Assembly: GCA_937123825.1 (NCBI GenBank)
Contig: CAKZKQ010000476.1
Coordinates: 1-43,608, forward strand
DNA from: an uncultured Pseudomonadota bacterium
GTDB taxonomy: Bacteria > Myxococcota_A > Bradymonadia > Bradymonadales > GCA-2716585
DNA: 43,608 nt
Direction of reading: 5' to 3'
The notes beneath the pieces are model-generated. The model was not told where the DNA came from, ran no database searches, and saw nothing but the letters and a program-made list of their open reading frames with translations. Made by a program: the position numbers and the translations under genes. Every line of letters begins with the position of its first letter. The stretch's first letter is position 1. Shown in pieces: positions 1 to 9,749 of the stretch.

Positions 1-497
1 TGGCCTCCAAGGCCGAGGCCATGAAGGCCCTCGACGGTGTGGGACGCGAGCACGAGGAGTTCCGCCTCAAGCTCCAGACCGCCCAGGCCATCAAGATGGA
101 GCAGATCGGTGTCCAGCGCGACATCGCCACTGCCCAGGCCACCGTCCTGGCCGAGGCCTTCAAGAAGGCCGAGATCAACATCGTCGGCGGCGACGGCGCC
201 TTCTTTGAGCGCTTCGTGCAAGCCGTCTCGGTGGGCCGCTCCATCGACGGCGTCATCGAAAGCAGCGACTCGCTCCAGTCGATGCTCTCGGGCTACCTCA
301 GCGGTGAAGAGAGCCTGCCGGCCGATCTCAAAGAGATCCTCAGCCGGCCGGCGATCTCCAGCGGCGACCTGCAAAACCTCTCGGTGGCGGCGCTGCTGGG
401 CAAAATGGCCGCCGACGCCCCCGATGACCAGAAGCAGAAGCTGGCCTCGCTCATCTCCCAGGCCAAACGCCTGGGTCTGGGCGACGGCGCCAAGTGA
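1..497 (+). CDS. Flotillin/SPFH-family protein, C-terminal end (5' truncated by window)
   Basis: Only about the last 165 codons are present; the reading frame enters at base 3 and ends with TGA at 495-497. The visible part starts in a charged Ala/Glu/Lys-rich helix, then has a segment around INIVGGDGAFFERF and a Gly/Leu/Ala-rich tail. This matches the C-terminal region of flotillin-like (YqiK-type) proteins, which are membrane-anchored SPFH scaffolds. The N-terminal membrane segment and SPFH domain lie outside the window, so the call rests on the tail and on the neighbour: the next gene is a DUF3686 AAA+ protein, a type I recall as often next to flotillin genes. Without its N-terminus it could be another coiled-coil protein. 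The gap to the next gene is 136 nt with no clear terminator, so the two may be co-transcribed. Confidence 0.6.
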   Translation, partial: ASKAEAMKALDGVGREHEEFRLKLQTAQAIKMEQIGVQRDIATAQATVLAEAFKKAEINIVGGDGAFFERFVQAVSVGRSIDGVIESSDSLQSMLSGYLSGEESLPADLKEILSRPAISSGDLQNLSVAALLGKMAADAPDDQKQKLASLISQAKRLGLGDGAK

Positions 498-633
498 GGC
501 GCTGATTCGACCCGGGGTTGGTCCTGCACCACAATCGCAAGACCAACCCACACGGCCAGCCTCCGGTCATCTGGCCAGAGGCTGGCGCCGCGATCTCCTT
601 CCCGACCCACTTTGGATCTTTTGAGGGCACGGC

Positions 634-3600
634 ATGACCACTGACCCACAAGGTCAAGACGCCGCCGAGAGCGGCCAGGACGTTGCGCTGGCTGACGGCG
701 GCAACTACGACATCATCCGCAAGCGTCTGGTCGAGCACAGCCGCACGCTGCACGGCAAAGTCCAGCAGCTCAACGCGCGCCGACTGGAGACCTTCGGCTC
801 CAGCGTCATGGAGACCACCGGCGCGGTGCGCATCCGCACCGAAAACAGCTGCACGCCCCGCGACATCGTCCAGATCGGCGGCCAGCTCCTCTTTGGCTAC
901 AACGTCAGCCTGGGCATGCGCACCACCACCGAGGTCGCCGACGTCTTCAGCCTCCACGCCTTTGCCGAAAAGGACGGCGTGATGGAGTTTGAGGATGTGC
1001 ACTTCGAAGACGGCTCGGGGTTTCTGGCCGACCAGCGCTTCCAGAAGAACTTTCGCGATCTCTACCAGTACAACAAGGACGCCCAGCTCCAGCAGCTTCG
1101 CGTGCAGGACGGCCGCCTGATCGCCGTCTTCCAGATCGGCCGCTCCGTGCGCGACGTGCGCGCCTTCCACTGGACGATCGACAAGCAGAACAACATCCAG
1201 TACCAGGATGATCGCGGCGAGCGCTACCACACCTTCCCGCCCAGCCACGACTTTGAGTGGATCGAGACCACGCGCGACAACTTCCGCTACGGCGAACACC
1301 CCCATGTGGCGCTGGGCACCAAGCGCGACCGTCTTTTTGTGGAGTGTGTCGGCGGCGACCTGACCGTCAAGATCGAGGACAACACCCAGGACGGCAAGGG
1401 CATCTACAACGACCCCGAAGAGGTCGACCCCACCCAGGGCCTGGGCGACGCCGACATCTACTACGCCGAGTTGGGCAAGCACCTGATCTTGATGAAGATC
1501 AAGCCCTACCGCGAGGAGTCCTACCGCTACCTGGTCTACAGCGCCCTGAGCCACCGCGTCGAGCGCATCGACGGCATCGGCGTGGCCTGCGTCCAATTGC
1601 CCGAGGATCAGGGCATCATCTTCCCCGGCGGTTGCTTCCTCAACAACGGCGAGATGAAGCTCTTTGACCACAAGATCAACGGTCTGGAGTTCAAGCGCGT
1701 CATCCGGTCGCCCAACCAGGAGGACGTCCTCTACGTCTTCCACCGCCGCGACGAAGGGCTCTACGTCCTGCTCCAGTACAACCTCATCCGCAAGGAGATC
1801 GCCAACACCATCTCCTGCCACGGCTACAGCATCTTTGATGACGGGCACATGGTGGTCTTTCACGCCCTGAAGGACCCCACCCGGATCCATCAGATGAAGA
1901 CCTGGCAGACGCCCTTTGTCAGCGATGAGTTTGCCGACGCCCAGCCCAACGACGGCTCTTTTCTGGCCCGCGTGGGCAACGGGGATCTGGTCTGCGGCAT
2001 CTCGGACTGCCTGGGCATCCAGCGCTCCATCGCCGACCAGAAGCCCACGATGCAGATCTACGAAGATCTCATCTCGCAGGCCACACGCATCATCGACACC
2101 TATCCCTGGCTGGCCCACACAGAGGCCGGCGAGCTTCAGGGGCTGCTCAAAGAGATCCGCTCGACGGCTGAACTCATCATCGATGAGTTTGAAAAGGTCA
2201 TGGCCATGCGCCAGCAGGCCACCAGCGCCCTGACCGAGGCCGAAGAGACCCAAAGCCGCTTGATCGCGCGCCAGCGTCCCGAGTACTGGCAGAGCGTCGA
2301 TGACTTTGTTGAGGCTCTGAACGCGCTGCGCAACCAGCGCGGCCACCTGATTACCATGCGCTCGCTGCGCTACATGGACACCGACCGCGTCGATGAGCTT
2401 GAAGCCCAGGTCATCGCCGCCAACGACCAGATCAGCGCCGCCGCCGTCGATTTCCTGCTCAAAGACGAGGCTCTGGAGCCCTACCACAAGGAAGTCCAGG
2501 AGCTGACCAAGACCATCGACCAGATCCAGACCGTCGTCGAGGCCGAGCCCGTGCGACAGCGCCTTGAGTCCATGAGCCAGGGCCTGGATCTGCTCACCGA
2601 GATCGTCGGCAGCCTCAAAATCGACGACGCCAACGCCCGCACGCGCATCCTTGAGTCAATGACCGAGGTCTTTGGCCAACTCAACCGCACGCGCGGTTTG
2701 ATGGAGGCGCGTCGCAAGGAGCTGCTGAGCAAAGAGTCGGTGGCCGAGTTCGCCGCCCAGTTCAAGCTCTTTGGCCAGAGCGTCACCAGCGCCATGGGCC
2801 TGGCTGACACGCCCGAAAAGTGCGACGACCAACTCTCGCGCCTGCTGGTCCAGCTTGAAGACCTCGAAAGCCGCTTCAGCGAGTTTGACGAGTTCCTGCT
2901 GGACCTGGCCACCAAGCGCGAAGAAGTCTTTGAGGCCTTTGAGACCCGCAAGCAGAGCCTCCTTGAAGAGCGCCAGCGCCGCGCCGCCAACATGGCCGCC
3001 GCCGCCGGGCGCATCCTCCAGGGGATCGCGCGCCGTGCCCAGGCCTTCAAAGAGGACGACGCCCTCAACGCCTACTTTGCCTCCGACGCCATGGTCATCA
3101 AGGTCCGCGACACCGCGGACTCTCTGCGCGCCCTGGGCGACAGCGTCAAAGCAGACGACATCGAGGCGCGCCTTAAAGCCTCCCGCGACCAGGCCCTGCG
3201 GGCGCTGCGCGACAAACAGGACATCTTTGACGACGGCGGCAAGGCCATCCGCCTTGGCAGACACCGTTTTAGCGTCAACACCCAGAATCTTGAGTTGACC
3301 ATGCTCCCTCGCGAAGAGGGCATGAGCCTCCACCTGACCGGCACCGAGTTCTACGAGACAATCGACGACGAGGCCCTCAACAGCACCCAGCAATACTGGT
3401 CACAGACGCTCATCTCAGAGCGCGACAACGTCTACCGCGGCGAGTATCTGGCCTTTTGCATGCTGGAGGCCGCCGAGCGCAACGAGGAAAACCTCACGCT
3501 CGACCTCCTGCACGAGGCCACACGCGCCGAAAAAGGCCTGACCAAGCTGGTGGCCGACTACGCTGCCGAGCGCTACGACGAAGGCTACGACCGAGGCGTC

Positions 3601-6279
3601 CACGACGCCGACGCCGCCGCCATCCTGGAAAAACTCCTGCACCTGCGCGATGTGGGGGGTTTGCTGCGCTTTGCGCCCGGGCCGCGCTCACTGGCTTGCC
3701 TCTTCTGGGCCCACGGCACCGAAAAAAGCAGTCGCGACCTCTGGCATCGGCGCGCCCGCAGCCTGGGACGACTGCGGGCTTCTCTGGGCCACGTCGGCGG
3801 GATGATGGCCCTGGCCCAAGAGTTGGCCGAGTCCGTTGAAGCCTTTCTGCAGTACTCCGACCTGCCCGGCGACCCTGCCGAGAGCAAAGAGGCCGGCGCC
3901 TACCTGGCCGAAGAACTCACCGCCGACCACCCCCGCTTTGTGACCAGCGCCGAAGCCACCGAGTTGCGCCAGATGCTCATGGACCTGCTCGACGGCAGCG
4001 GGACACGCGGAGAGTTTGAGTCGGACCTGCGGGCGCTTGGCAAAGATCTCAAGGCGCGCCAGGAACTCCTCTCAGCGTGGTTTGAAGGCCTGCTGGCCCA
4101 CGCCCCCGATGGCCGCGCCGAAGTTTTGCGCGTGGCCGCCCCCGAGGCCGTGGTCCTGATGCTGACCGAGCGCGGTCTGGACCGCGAACCCACCGCCGCA
4201 GCCACCAGCGCCGAGGTCGGCGGCCTGATCGGGCAACACGCCCGCATCAAGAGCCGCACCCTCCACCTGCGTCTGGATGAATTTCTGCCGCGCCTGAGGC
4301 ACTTCTGTCAGGTCCACGTGCCGGGCTACAAGGAGTACCGCGCCTTGCGGTCGTCCTTCCTTGAGGGCGAGCGCCACCGGCTGCGCCTTGAGGAGTACAT
4401 GCCCAAGGTCCTGACCAGCTTTGTGCGCAACAAGCTCATCACCGACGTCTACCTGCCCATCATCGGCGACAACCTGGCCAAACAGATGGGCGCCCTGGGC
4501 GCCGGCAAGCGCACCGACCTCATGGGCCTGCTTCTGCTCATCTCGCCGCCAGGTTACGGCAAGACGACCTTGATGGAGTATGTGGCCAACAGCCTGGGGC
4601 TGATCTTTATGAAGATCAACGGCCCGGCGCTGGGTCACAGCGTGCACTCGCTCGACCCCTCGGAGGCCCCCAACGCCACCGCGCGCCAGGAGCTGCTCAA
4701 GCTCAACCTGGCCTTGGAGATGGGCAACAACGTCATGCTCTACCTGGATGACATCCAGCACACCCATCCTGAGTTTCTGCAGAAGTTCATCTCGCTGTGC
4801 GACGCCCAGCGGCGCATCGAGGGTGTGTGGAAGAACCGCACGCGGACTTACGACCTGCGGGGCAAGAAGTTCTGCGTCATCATGGCGGGCAACCCCTACA
4901 CGGAGTCCGGCGAGAAGTTCCAGATCCCGGACATGTTGGCCAACCGCGCCGACACGTACAACCTGGGCGACATCCTCAACGGCCGCGAAGAGGTCTTTGC
5001 GCTGAGCTACATCGAGAACACGATGACCAGCAACCCGGTGCTGGCCCCGCTGGCCACCCGCGACCCGCAGGACACCTACAAGCTCATCCGCATCGCCAAG
5101 GGCGAGAACATCCCGCCCCAGGAGCTTAAGCACACGTATTCGTCGGTGGAGATCAACGAGCTGATCACCGTCTTCAAGAAGCTCTTTGTGGTCCAGGACC
5201 TGCTATTGCAGGTCAACCAGGCCTACATCACCTCGGCCTCGCAGGACGACGCGTACCGCACCGAGCCGCCCTTCAAGCTCCAGGGCTCGTACCGCAACAT
5301 GAACAAGATCGCCGAGAAGATCGCGGCGGTCATGAACGAGGCCGAGTTGCAGGCTTTGCTCGATGATCACTACATCGGCGAAGCCCAGACGCTGACGACG
5401 GGGGCAGAGCAGAACCTCTTGAAACTGGCGGAGCTGCGCGGTCGGCTCAAAGGCGAGGACTTGAAGCGCTGGGAGGGGATCAAGAAGGAGTTCCAGCGCC
5501 TGAAAATGATGGGCGGCGGGGACGACGACCCGGTCAACCGCGTCACGGGACAGCTCAGCAGCCTGGTTCAGGGCGTTGATGAGCTGCGCGGGGCGCTGAG
5601 CCAGGACGCGCTGCGCACCGAGTTGGCGGCGCTGCGTCAGTCGATGTCCATGAACGAGGTGGGCCCAGCCATTGAGGCGCTGGCCAAACACATGGCCAAC
5701 CAGAGCGTTCGCCCCCAGCTTGAGGGCATTCAGACCAGCATCGCCCAGGCGGCGCACCTGATGCGCGAGCAGGCGGCAGTGTCCAAGGCGACCAACACGC
5801 AAAAGATCGACACCAACTCGGCTGCGGCGCAGACCGCAGCGGTGGTGGACGCCATTGGGCGGCTCAACGCCAGCGTGCAGAGCCTCTCCCAGGCGCGCAT
5901 GAACGTGCAGATCGTCAACAAACCCTCCACCGACCTGGAACAGGCGCTGGCCCAGCAAATTGAAATCGTTGAGTGGTCCCTGGTCCCGCTGGTGCGCTCG
6001 ATGGCGCAGGACCTCCAGGGCGGCCGCGAGATCTGGCAGAAGCTCAACGAGGTCATGGAGCGGCTCAAGGGCCTGCGGCCCGACCAAACCAGCACGTCCA
6101 CGACCACCGCAGCGGTCTTTGAGAGCACGGGACCGGCCACCAACCCCGGCATGGGCACCGACGGTTGGCCCGACCCTGGTCCCTTGCCTCAGGCCAAGCC
6201 TCGCGGCCCCTCTTCAGGGGTTGTGCGGCCCCAAAAGCCCCGCGTCGGCAGGACCAACAAGCCCAAAGATCCCAAATAG
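634..6279 (+). CDS. Giant AAA+ 'DNA repair ATPase' (DUF3686-type), 1881 aa
   Basis: A very large cytoplasmic protein without signal peptide or membrane segment. The first ~480 residues have the mixed alpha/beta look of the DUF3686 region. Residues ~490-805 are long charged helices, probably coiled coil. The AAA+ core follows: Walker A PPGYGKTT near residue 1305, Walker B MLYLDDIQ near 1368, a sensor-like VIMAGNP near 1417, and NRADTY shortly after as a candidate arginine-finger region. Residues ~1640-1840 are again helical, and the last ~40 are Pro/Lys-rich. The family is annotated as a DNA-repair ATPase, but I know of no firm mechanism; 'repair' is a label, not something the sequence shows. 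The start at 634 has only a weak GAGGG upstream. Together with the flotillin-like gene it suggests an ATPase working with a membrane scaffold, which is inference. Confidence 0.8.
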   Translation: MTTDPQGQDAAESGQDVALADGGNYDIIRKRLVEHSRTLHGKVQQLNARRLETFGSSVMETTGAVRIRTENSCTPRDIVQIGGQLLFGYNVSLGMRTTTEVADVFSLHAFAEKDGVMEFEDVHFEDGSGFLADQRFQKNFRDLYQYNKDAQLQQLRVQDGRLIAVFQIGRSVRDVRAFHWTIDKQNNIQYQDDRGERYHTFPPSHDFEWIETTRDNFRYGEHPHVALGTKRDRLFVECVGGDLTVKIEDNTQDGKGIYNDPEEVDPTQGLGDADIYYAELGKHLILMKIKPYREESYRYLVYSALSHRVERIDGIGVACVQLPEDQGIIFPGGCFLNNGEMKLFDHKINGLEFKRVIRSPNQEDVLYVFHRRDEGLYVLLQYNLIRKEIANTISCHGYSIFDDGHMVVFHALKDPTRIHQMKTWQTPFVSDEFADAQPNDGSFLARVGNGDLVCGISDCLGIQRSIADQKPTMQIYEDLISQATRIIDTYPWLAHTEAGELQGLLKEIRSTAELIIDEFEKVMAMRQQATSALTEAEETQSRLIARQRPEYWQSVDDFVEALNALRNQRGHLITMRSLRYMDTDRVDELEAQVIAANDQISAAAVDFLLKDEALEPYHKEVQELTKTIDQIQTVVEAEPVRQRLESMSQGLDLLTEIVGSLKIDDANARTRILESMTEVFGQLNRTRGLMEARRKELLSKESVAEFAAQFKLFGQSVTSAMGLADTPEKCDDQLSRLLVQLEDLESRFSEFDEFLLDLATKREEVFEAFETRKQSLLEERQRRAANMAAAAGRILQGIARRAQAFKEDDALNAYFASDAMVIKVRDTADSLRALGDSVKADDIEARLKASRDQALRALRDKQDIFDDGGKAIRLGRHRFSVNTQNLELTMLPREEGMSLHLTGTEFYETIDDEALNSTQQYWSQTLISERDNVYRGEYLAFCMLEAAERNEENLTLDLLHEATRAEKGLTKLVADYAAERYDEGYDRGVHDADAAAILEKLLHLRDVGGLLRFAPGPRSLACLFWAHGTEKSSRDLWHRRARSLGRLRASLGHVGGMMALAQELAESVEAFLQYSDLPGDPAESKEAGAYLAEELTADHPRFVTSAEATELRQMLMDLLDGSGTRGEFESDLRALGKDLKARQELLSAWFEGLLAHAPDGRAEVLRVAAPEAVVLMLTERGLDREPTAAATSAEVGGLIGQHARIKSRTLHLRLDEFLPRLRHFCQVHVPGYKEYRALRSSFLEGERHRLRLEEYMPKVLTSFVRNKLITDVYLPIIGDNLAKQMGALGAGKRTDLMGLLLLISPPGYGKTTLMEYVANSLGLIFMKINGPALGHSVHSLDPSEAPNATARQELLKLNLALEMGNNVMLYLDDIQHTHPEFLQKFISLCDAQRRIEGVWKNRTRTYDLRGKKFCVIMAGNPYTESGEKFQIPDMLANRADTYNLGDILNGREEVFALSYIENTMTSNPVLAPLATRDPQDTYKLIRIAKGENIPPQELKHTYSSVEINELITVFKKLFVVQDLLLQVNQAYITSASQDDAYRTEPPFKLQGSYRNMNKIAEKIAAVMNEAELQALLDDHYIGEAQTLTTGAEQNLLKLAELRGRLKGEDLKRWEGIKKEFQRLKMMGGGDDDPVNRVTGQLSSLVQGVDELRGALSQDALRTELAALRQSMSMNEVGPAIEALAKHMANQSVRPQLEGIQTSIAQAAHLMREQAAVSKATNTQKIDTNSAAAQTAAVVDAIGRLNASVQSLSQARMNVQIVNKPSTDLEQALAQQIEIVEWSLVPLVRSMAQDLQGGREIWQKLNEVMERLKGLRPDQTSTSTTTAAVFESTGPATNPGMGTDGWPDPGPLPQAKPRGPSSGVVRPQKPRVGRTNKPKDPK

Positions 6280-6376
6280 ACCGGGTTTTGCCTGCATAAA
6301 CTCCTTGCCCCTGGCCCTTTTCAATCAGATTCGGCCAGGAGGGCGTGGGTTGGTTCATGGCAAGCGGGCCGAGTGA

Positions 6377-6411
6377 CGATGTTGGCAGGTGCGTACACCG
6401 CTCCAACATCG
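6377..6411. promoter_or_regulatory. 9-bp inverted repeat before the diguanylate cyclase gene
   Basis: CGATGTTGG at 6377-6385 and its exact complement CCAACATCG at 6403-6411 are separated by 17 nt. The repeat spans the upstream GTG that could otherwise start the next gene, and lies 19 nt before the preferred ATG at 6431. It could be an operator or a 5'-leader hairpin; there is no T-run, so a terminator for the upstream gene is less likely. Confidence 0.4.
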
Positions 6412-6430
6412 ACGACAGAGACCCGAACCC

Positions 6431-7972
6431 ATGCACCCCCACTCAACCCCCAGCGCCCACCGGGCCGATCAACTCCAGGGGGCCAAGCTCCTTGAGCAGG
6501 TTTTCAGCGCCGCCGTTGACGCCTTCATCCTCTGCGACAGCGCCGGGCGCATCACCATGTGCAACGGCGCCGTCATGAAGCTCTTTGGGTACCAACCCGA
6601 CGAACTCTACGGCACCAACGTCTCCATTCTGATCCCAGAACCCGACGCCGAACACCACGACGCTTACATCGAACGCCACCTGAGCACCGGCCGCCAACGC
6701 GTAATGGGCAAAGCGCGCTTGCTCCAGGCTCGCCATAAGCACGGGCACTTGATCCCGGTCTCGTTGGCGGTCACGCGCATTGGTGTGGGTGAGCAGACCA
6801 TGTTCTCGACCATCATCCGGGACGCCAGCCAGCAGGTCAGCCGCACCCAGCAGCTCCAACGCCGCAATGAAGAGCTGCACATTCAGGCCTCCATCAACAC
6901 CATCATTCAGGAGAGCACCGGCGTTAGGGACCTGCTCGATCGGGCGCTGCGCTGCTTGATTGGGCTGGAGGCGTTGAGCGTCAAACAGAAGGCTGGCGCG
7001 TTCATGATCGAGTCCTGCTCTGAGCAAGACCTTCAAAAGAGCGGGTGTGGGGGGTGCAAGAGCGCGATGGCACAGTCGGGCAGTGCTTCGGCGGGCGACA
7101 AAGCGCTCAAACTCTACCACACCGTGGGCAAGTTTTCGGACGCCTTTCTGGAGTTCGAGTCCTGGGTGCCGCTGGGCAGCTGCCTTTGCGGTCGAACAGC
7201 GCTCTCTGGCGAAGTGATCATCAGCCCGGACTGCTTTGAGGATCCTCGCCATGAGCACACCTTTGAGGGCATGCCACCCCACGGTCACTACATCATCCCG
7301 CTCAAGGCCCGGCGCACGGTCTTTGGGGTGATTTTCCTCTACACCGAGCCGCACCCGGCGGACGATCTGCACAGGGTCTCCTTGCTGGAGACGATCGGCG
7401 TGCAGTTGGGGTGCGCCATCGAGCGGCTCAAGGCCGAAGAGCGGCTGAGGGCTTCCCAGAAGAGGCTCTTGGAGTTGGCCTCAAGAGACACGCTGACGGG
7501 CATCTTCAACCGCCGCAGCGTCTTGATCGCGCTGCGCAGGGCGCGCTTGAAGGCCAGCAGCGGCGACGGGCCGGTCTGTGTGGCGTTGATGGACATCGAT
7601 CACTTCAAGTTCATCAATGATACGCGCGGCCACGCCGGAGGGGATCAGGTCTTGATCGAGTTGACGCGCCGCGTGCAGTCGGCGCTGCGCTCTGGAGACA
7701 CGCTGGGGCGCTACGGCGGCGAGGAGTTTTTGGTAATCATGCCCGGCATGGGGTTGGAGCAGGGACAACAAGTGGCCCAGCGGCTCCTTGAGGCCATCTC
7801 GGGCACCCCATTTGACGTCGCGGGGGGCCCGCTGCGCGTCACAGCCTCGATCGGGGTCACCCAGTGCGGCGCGCGCACCAGCGATGACACCGATCAAGAG
7901 GCCATCAAGCGCGCCGACGATGCACTCTACGACGCCAAACACCAGGGCCGCGCCCGCGTCGTGGCCCGCTGA
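6431..7972 (+). CDS. PAS-GAF-GGDEF diguanylate cyclase
   Basis: A predicted cytoplasmic sensor that makes cyclic di-GMP from two GTP. An N-terminal PAS domain (about residues 15-125, with ILCDSAGRITMCN and LFGYQPDEL) is followed by a GAF domain (about 155-330) and a GGDEF domain (about 350-505). The active-site loop is GGEEF at 429-433. RSGD at 420-423 lies exactly five residues before it, which is the inhibitory I-site arrangement, so product inhibition is likely. The GAF domain has several cysteines (an SGCGGC cluster and CLCGR), the latter often seen in GAF sensors. No transmembrane helix is seen, so the signal is probably internal. I prefer the ATG at 6431 because PAS homology begins soon after; a GTG at 6389 would add 14 residues but lies within an inverted repeat. 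Neither start has a strong ribosome site. Confidence 0.9.
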   Translation: MHPHSTPSAHRADQLQGAKLLEQVFSAAVDAFILCDSAGRITMCNGAVMKLFGYQPDELYGTNVSILIPEPDAEHHDAYIERHLSTGRQRVMGKARLLQARHKHGHLIPVSLAVTRIGVGEQTMFSTIIRDASQQVSRTQQLQRRNEELHIQASINTIIQESTGVRDLLDRALRCLIGLEALSVKQKAGAFMIESCSEQDLQKSGCGGCKSAMAQSGSASAGDKALKLYHTVGKFSDAFLEFESWVPLGSCLCGRTALSGEVIISPDCFEDPRHEHTFEGMPPHGHYIIPLKARRTVFGVIFLYTEPHPADDLHRVSLLETIGVQLGCAIERLKAEERLRASQKRLLELASRDTLTGIFNRRSVLIALRRARLKASSGDGPVCVALMDIDHFKFINDTRGHAGGDQVLIELTRRVQSALRSGDTLGRYGGEEFLVIMPGMGLEQGQQVAQRLLEAISGTPFDVAGGPLRVTASIGVTQCGARTSDDTDQEAIKRADDALYDAKHQGRARVVAR

Positions 7973-8045
7973 GCCCCTTGTTCGACGCGCAGTGGGCACA
8001 AAGTGGGCACCAAAACGCCGCCGCATGGGCCCGAGGGGGGCATGA

Positions 8046-8062
8046 GGGGGGCAGCGCCCCCC
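8046..8062. terminator. GC hairpin, possible terminator of the diguanylate cyclase gene
   Basis: GGGGGG (8046-8051) pairs with CCCCCC (8057-8062) around a five-base CAGCG loop, 74 nt after the upstream stop codon. There is no following T-tract, so it may be only an RNA-end stabiliser or a chance GC palindrome. Confidence 0.35.
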
Positions 8063-8183
8063 ATCCAAGAGGGCAACGGCGCTCCAAACCTCACCACTGA
8101 AGGTCAGAACGTTTCTTTGAGGGTATTGATCGGCTCAAGGCCTGCTTGCTGGCAGTGTGCGTGCAAGTTCCATCATGTCGGGC

Positions 8184-8211
8184 TTGCGCCGCCGGGGTCA
8201 ATTCTTATAGT
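8184..8211 (+). promoter_or_regulatory. Candidate sigma70-type promoter for mtaB
   Basis: TTGCGC (8184-8189) and TATAGT (8206-8211) are 16 bp apart, about 105 bp before the mtaB start. The -10 element matches the consensus at 5 of 6 positions, the -35 at only 3 of 6. Confidence 0.35.
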
Positions 8212-8315
8212 GTCGCCTGCCCTGTGGAGCCGATCGCCCCACCCTGCATATCCATCCGACCTTCCAAGCGCGCCGCCACACCGGCTTTAGAGGGCGCGCA
8301 AGCAGTACACTTGTC

Positions 8316-9620
8316 ATGGACGTCTACCTTCACGCATTGGGTTGTCGGCTCAACGAGGCCGAACTGGAACGCTGGCACCGGGATCTGGATCAGCGCGGAC
8401 ACCGCGTGGTGCGCCGCGCCGACAAAGCCCAGGTTGTTGTCCTCAACACCTGCGCGGTGACGGGCGTGGCCGCGCGCAAGTCTCGTCAACTCGTCGGCCG
8501 CTTTCATCGCCAGAACCCCAACGCCCACCTGGTCATCACCGGTTGCTACGCCGAGATGGATCCGCAAAAGGTGGCCTCGCTGGCCGGGGTCGATCTGGTG
8601 GTCGGCAACCAGGACAAAGCGCGGCTGGTGGACCTGATCACCACCGAGTTGGACGTGACCGCCATGCCCCGGATGGCGGCCGAGGTCGATGAGGGCTCGC
8701 ACCTCTTTGCCGAGGCGCGCACCCGCGCCTTCGTCAAGGTCCAGGACGGCTGCCGCAACCAGTGCAGCTTCTGCGTGGTGACGATCCTGCGCGGCGCCGA
8801 GCGCAGCCGCCCCATCGACGATGTGGTCGCTGAGATCAACGCGCTGCACGAGCAGGGCTACAACGAGGCCGTGGTCACGGGCGTGCACCTGGGCGGCTAC
8901 GGCAGCGACCTGGGCACGGACCTGAAGTCGCTGCTGGCGGCCATCCTTGAGCGGACCTCCATCCCGCGCCTGCGCGTCACCTCGCTCGAACCCTGGGACC
9001 TGCCCCCGGATTTCTTTGAACTCTGGAGCGATCCTCGCCTTGGCGGCCACCTCCACCTGCCGCTGCAAAGCGGCTGCGACAGCGTCTTGCGGCGCATGGC
9101 GCGGCGCTGCTTTACGGCGGACTTTGAGGCGCTGGTCGCCTCGGCCCGCAAGAACATCCCGGAGTTGACGCTGACGACGGACATCATCGTGGGTTTCCCC
9201 GGTGAGACCGAGGCGGAGTGGGAAGCGACCAAGGCCTTTGTGCGCCAGATTGGCTTTGCGCACATGCACATCTTCTCCTACTCCCCGCGCGAAGGCACCC
9301 GCGCCGCCACCATGTCGGGTCAGATCACCCGCGACGTGCAGCGCCGCCGCAATCAGGAGATGCACGAGATCGGGGCTGTGGCCAAGGCCGCACACCTGGA
9401 GCGCTTTTTGGGCGAGCAGCGCACGGTCCTGTGGGAGGGCAACAGCGAGGTGTTGGAGGACGGGCGGCGCCGGTGGCTTGGCTACACAGACAACTACCTC
9501 AGGGTCCAAACCCACACCAGCGCCGACGTCGACCTGGAAAATCAGCTCTTGCTGACCGAGTTGACCATGTCCACCGGCGAGCACTTGATGGGGACTGTGG
9601 TCGAGTTGCCCACGGCCTGA
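8316..9620 (+). CDS. mtaB: tRNA t6A37 methylthiotransferase MtaB
   Basis: A radical SAM enzyme of the methylthiotransferase family that adds a methylthio group to N6-threonylcarbamoyladenosine at position 37 of tRNAs reading ANN codons. The N-terminal UPF0004 domain shows LGCRLNEAE, NTCAVT and TGCYAE, whose three cysteines bind the auxiliary iron-sulphur cluster. The radical SAM motif CxxxCxxC is C146-C150-C153, within DGCRNQCSFC. Later family motifs follow, such as TTDIIVGFPGE and HIFSYSPREGT, with a TRAM-like end near DNYLRV. The length of 434 aa is normal. The CAVTGVAARKSRQ segment favours MtaB over MiaB or RimO. It appears monocistronic: 343 nt upstream and 129 nt downstream are non-coding. 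Confidence 0.93.
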   Translation: MDVYLHALGCRLNEAELERWHRDLDQRGHRVVRRADKAQVVVLNTCAVTGVAARKSRQLVGRFHRQNPNAHLVITGCYAEMDPQKVASLAGVDLVVGNQDKARLVDLITTELDVTAMPRMAAEVDEGSHLFAEARTRAFVKVQDGCRNQCSFCVVTILRGAERSRPIDDVVAEINALHEQGYNEAVVTGVHLGGYGSDLGTDLKSLLAAILERTSIPRLRVTSLEPWDLPPDFFELWSDPRLGGHLHLPLQSGCDSVLRRMARRCFTADFEALVASARKNIPELTLTTDIIVGFPGETEAEWEATKAFVRQIGFAHMHIFSYSPREGTRAATMSGQITRDVQRRRNQEMHEIGAVAKAAHLERFLGEQRTVLWEGNSEVLEDGRRRWLGYTDNYLRVQTHTSADVDLENQLLLTELTMSTGEHLMGTVVELPTA

Positions 9621-9749
9621 AACGGCGCGGGCATCGCGGGTCACGGGCGGCGACTTGTAAAGGGGTCGAACATCCAATACCTTGCTGATGACGCAATAAA
9701 CAGGCACCTTCTTCCCTGAGCCCTTGATACGGGAAAGCAACGGGCGTTT

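Larger units (their letters stand above)
7973..8315. other. 343-nt intergenic region before mtaB
   Basis: No gene is supported here. It holds a tandem 11-mer (AGTGGGCACAA / AGTGGGCACCA at 7991-8012), a very GC-rich hairpin at 8046-8062 and a sigma70-like promoter candidate at 8184-8211. Confidence 0.6.

Noticed and set aside
451..2487. 678-codon open frame on the minus strand
   Set aside because: It lies wholly opposite the DUF3686 ATPase gene. Its composition is the Val/Leu/Ala/Asp-rich mirror of that coding strand, with no domain or ribosome site.
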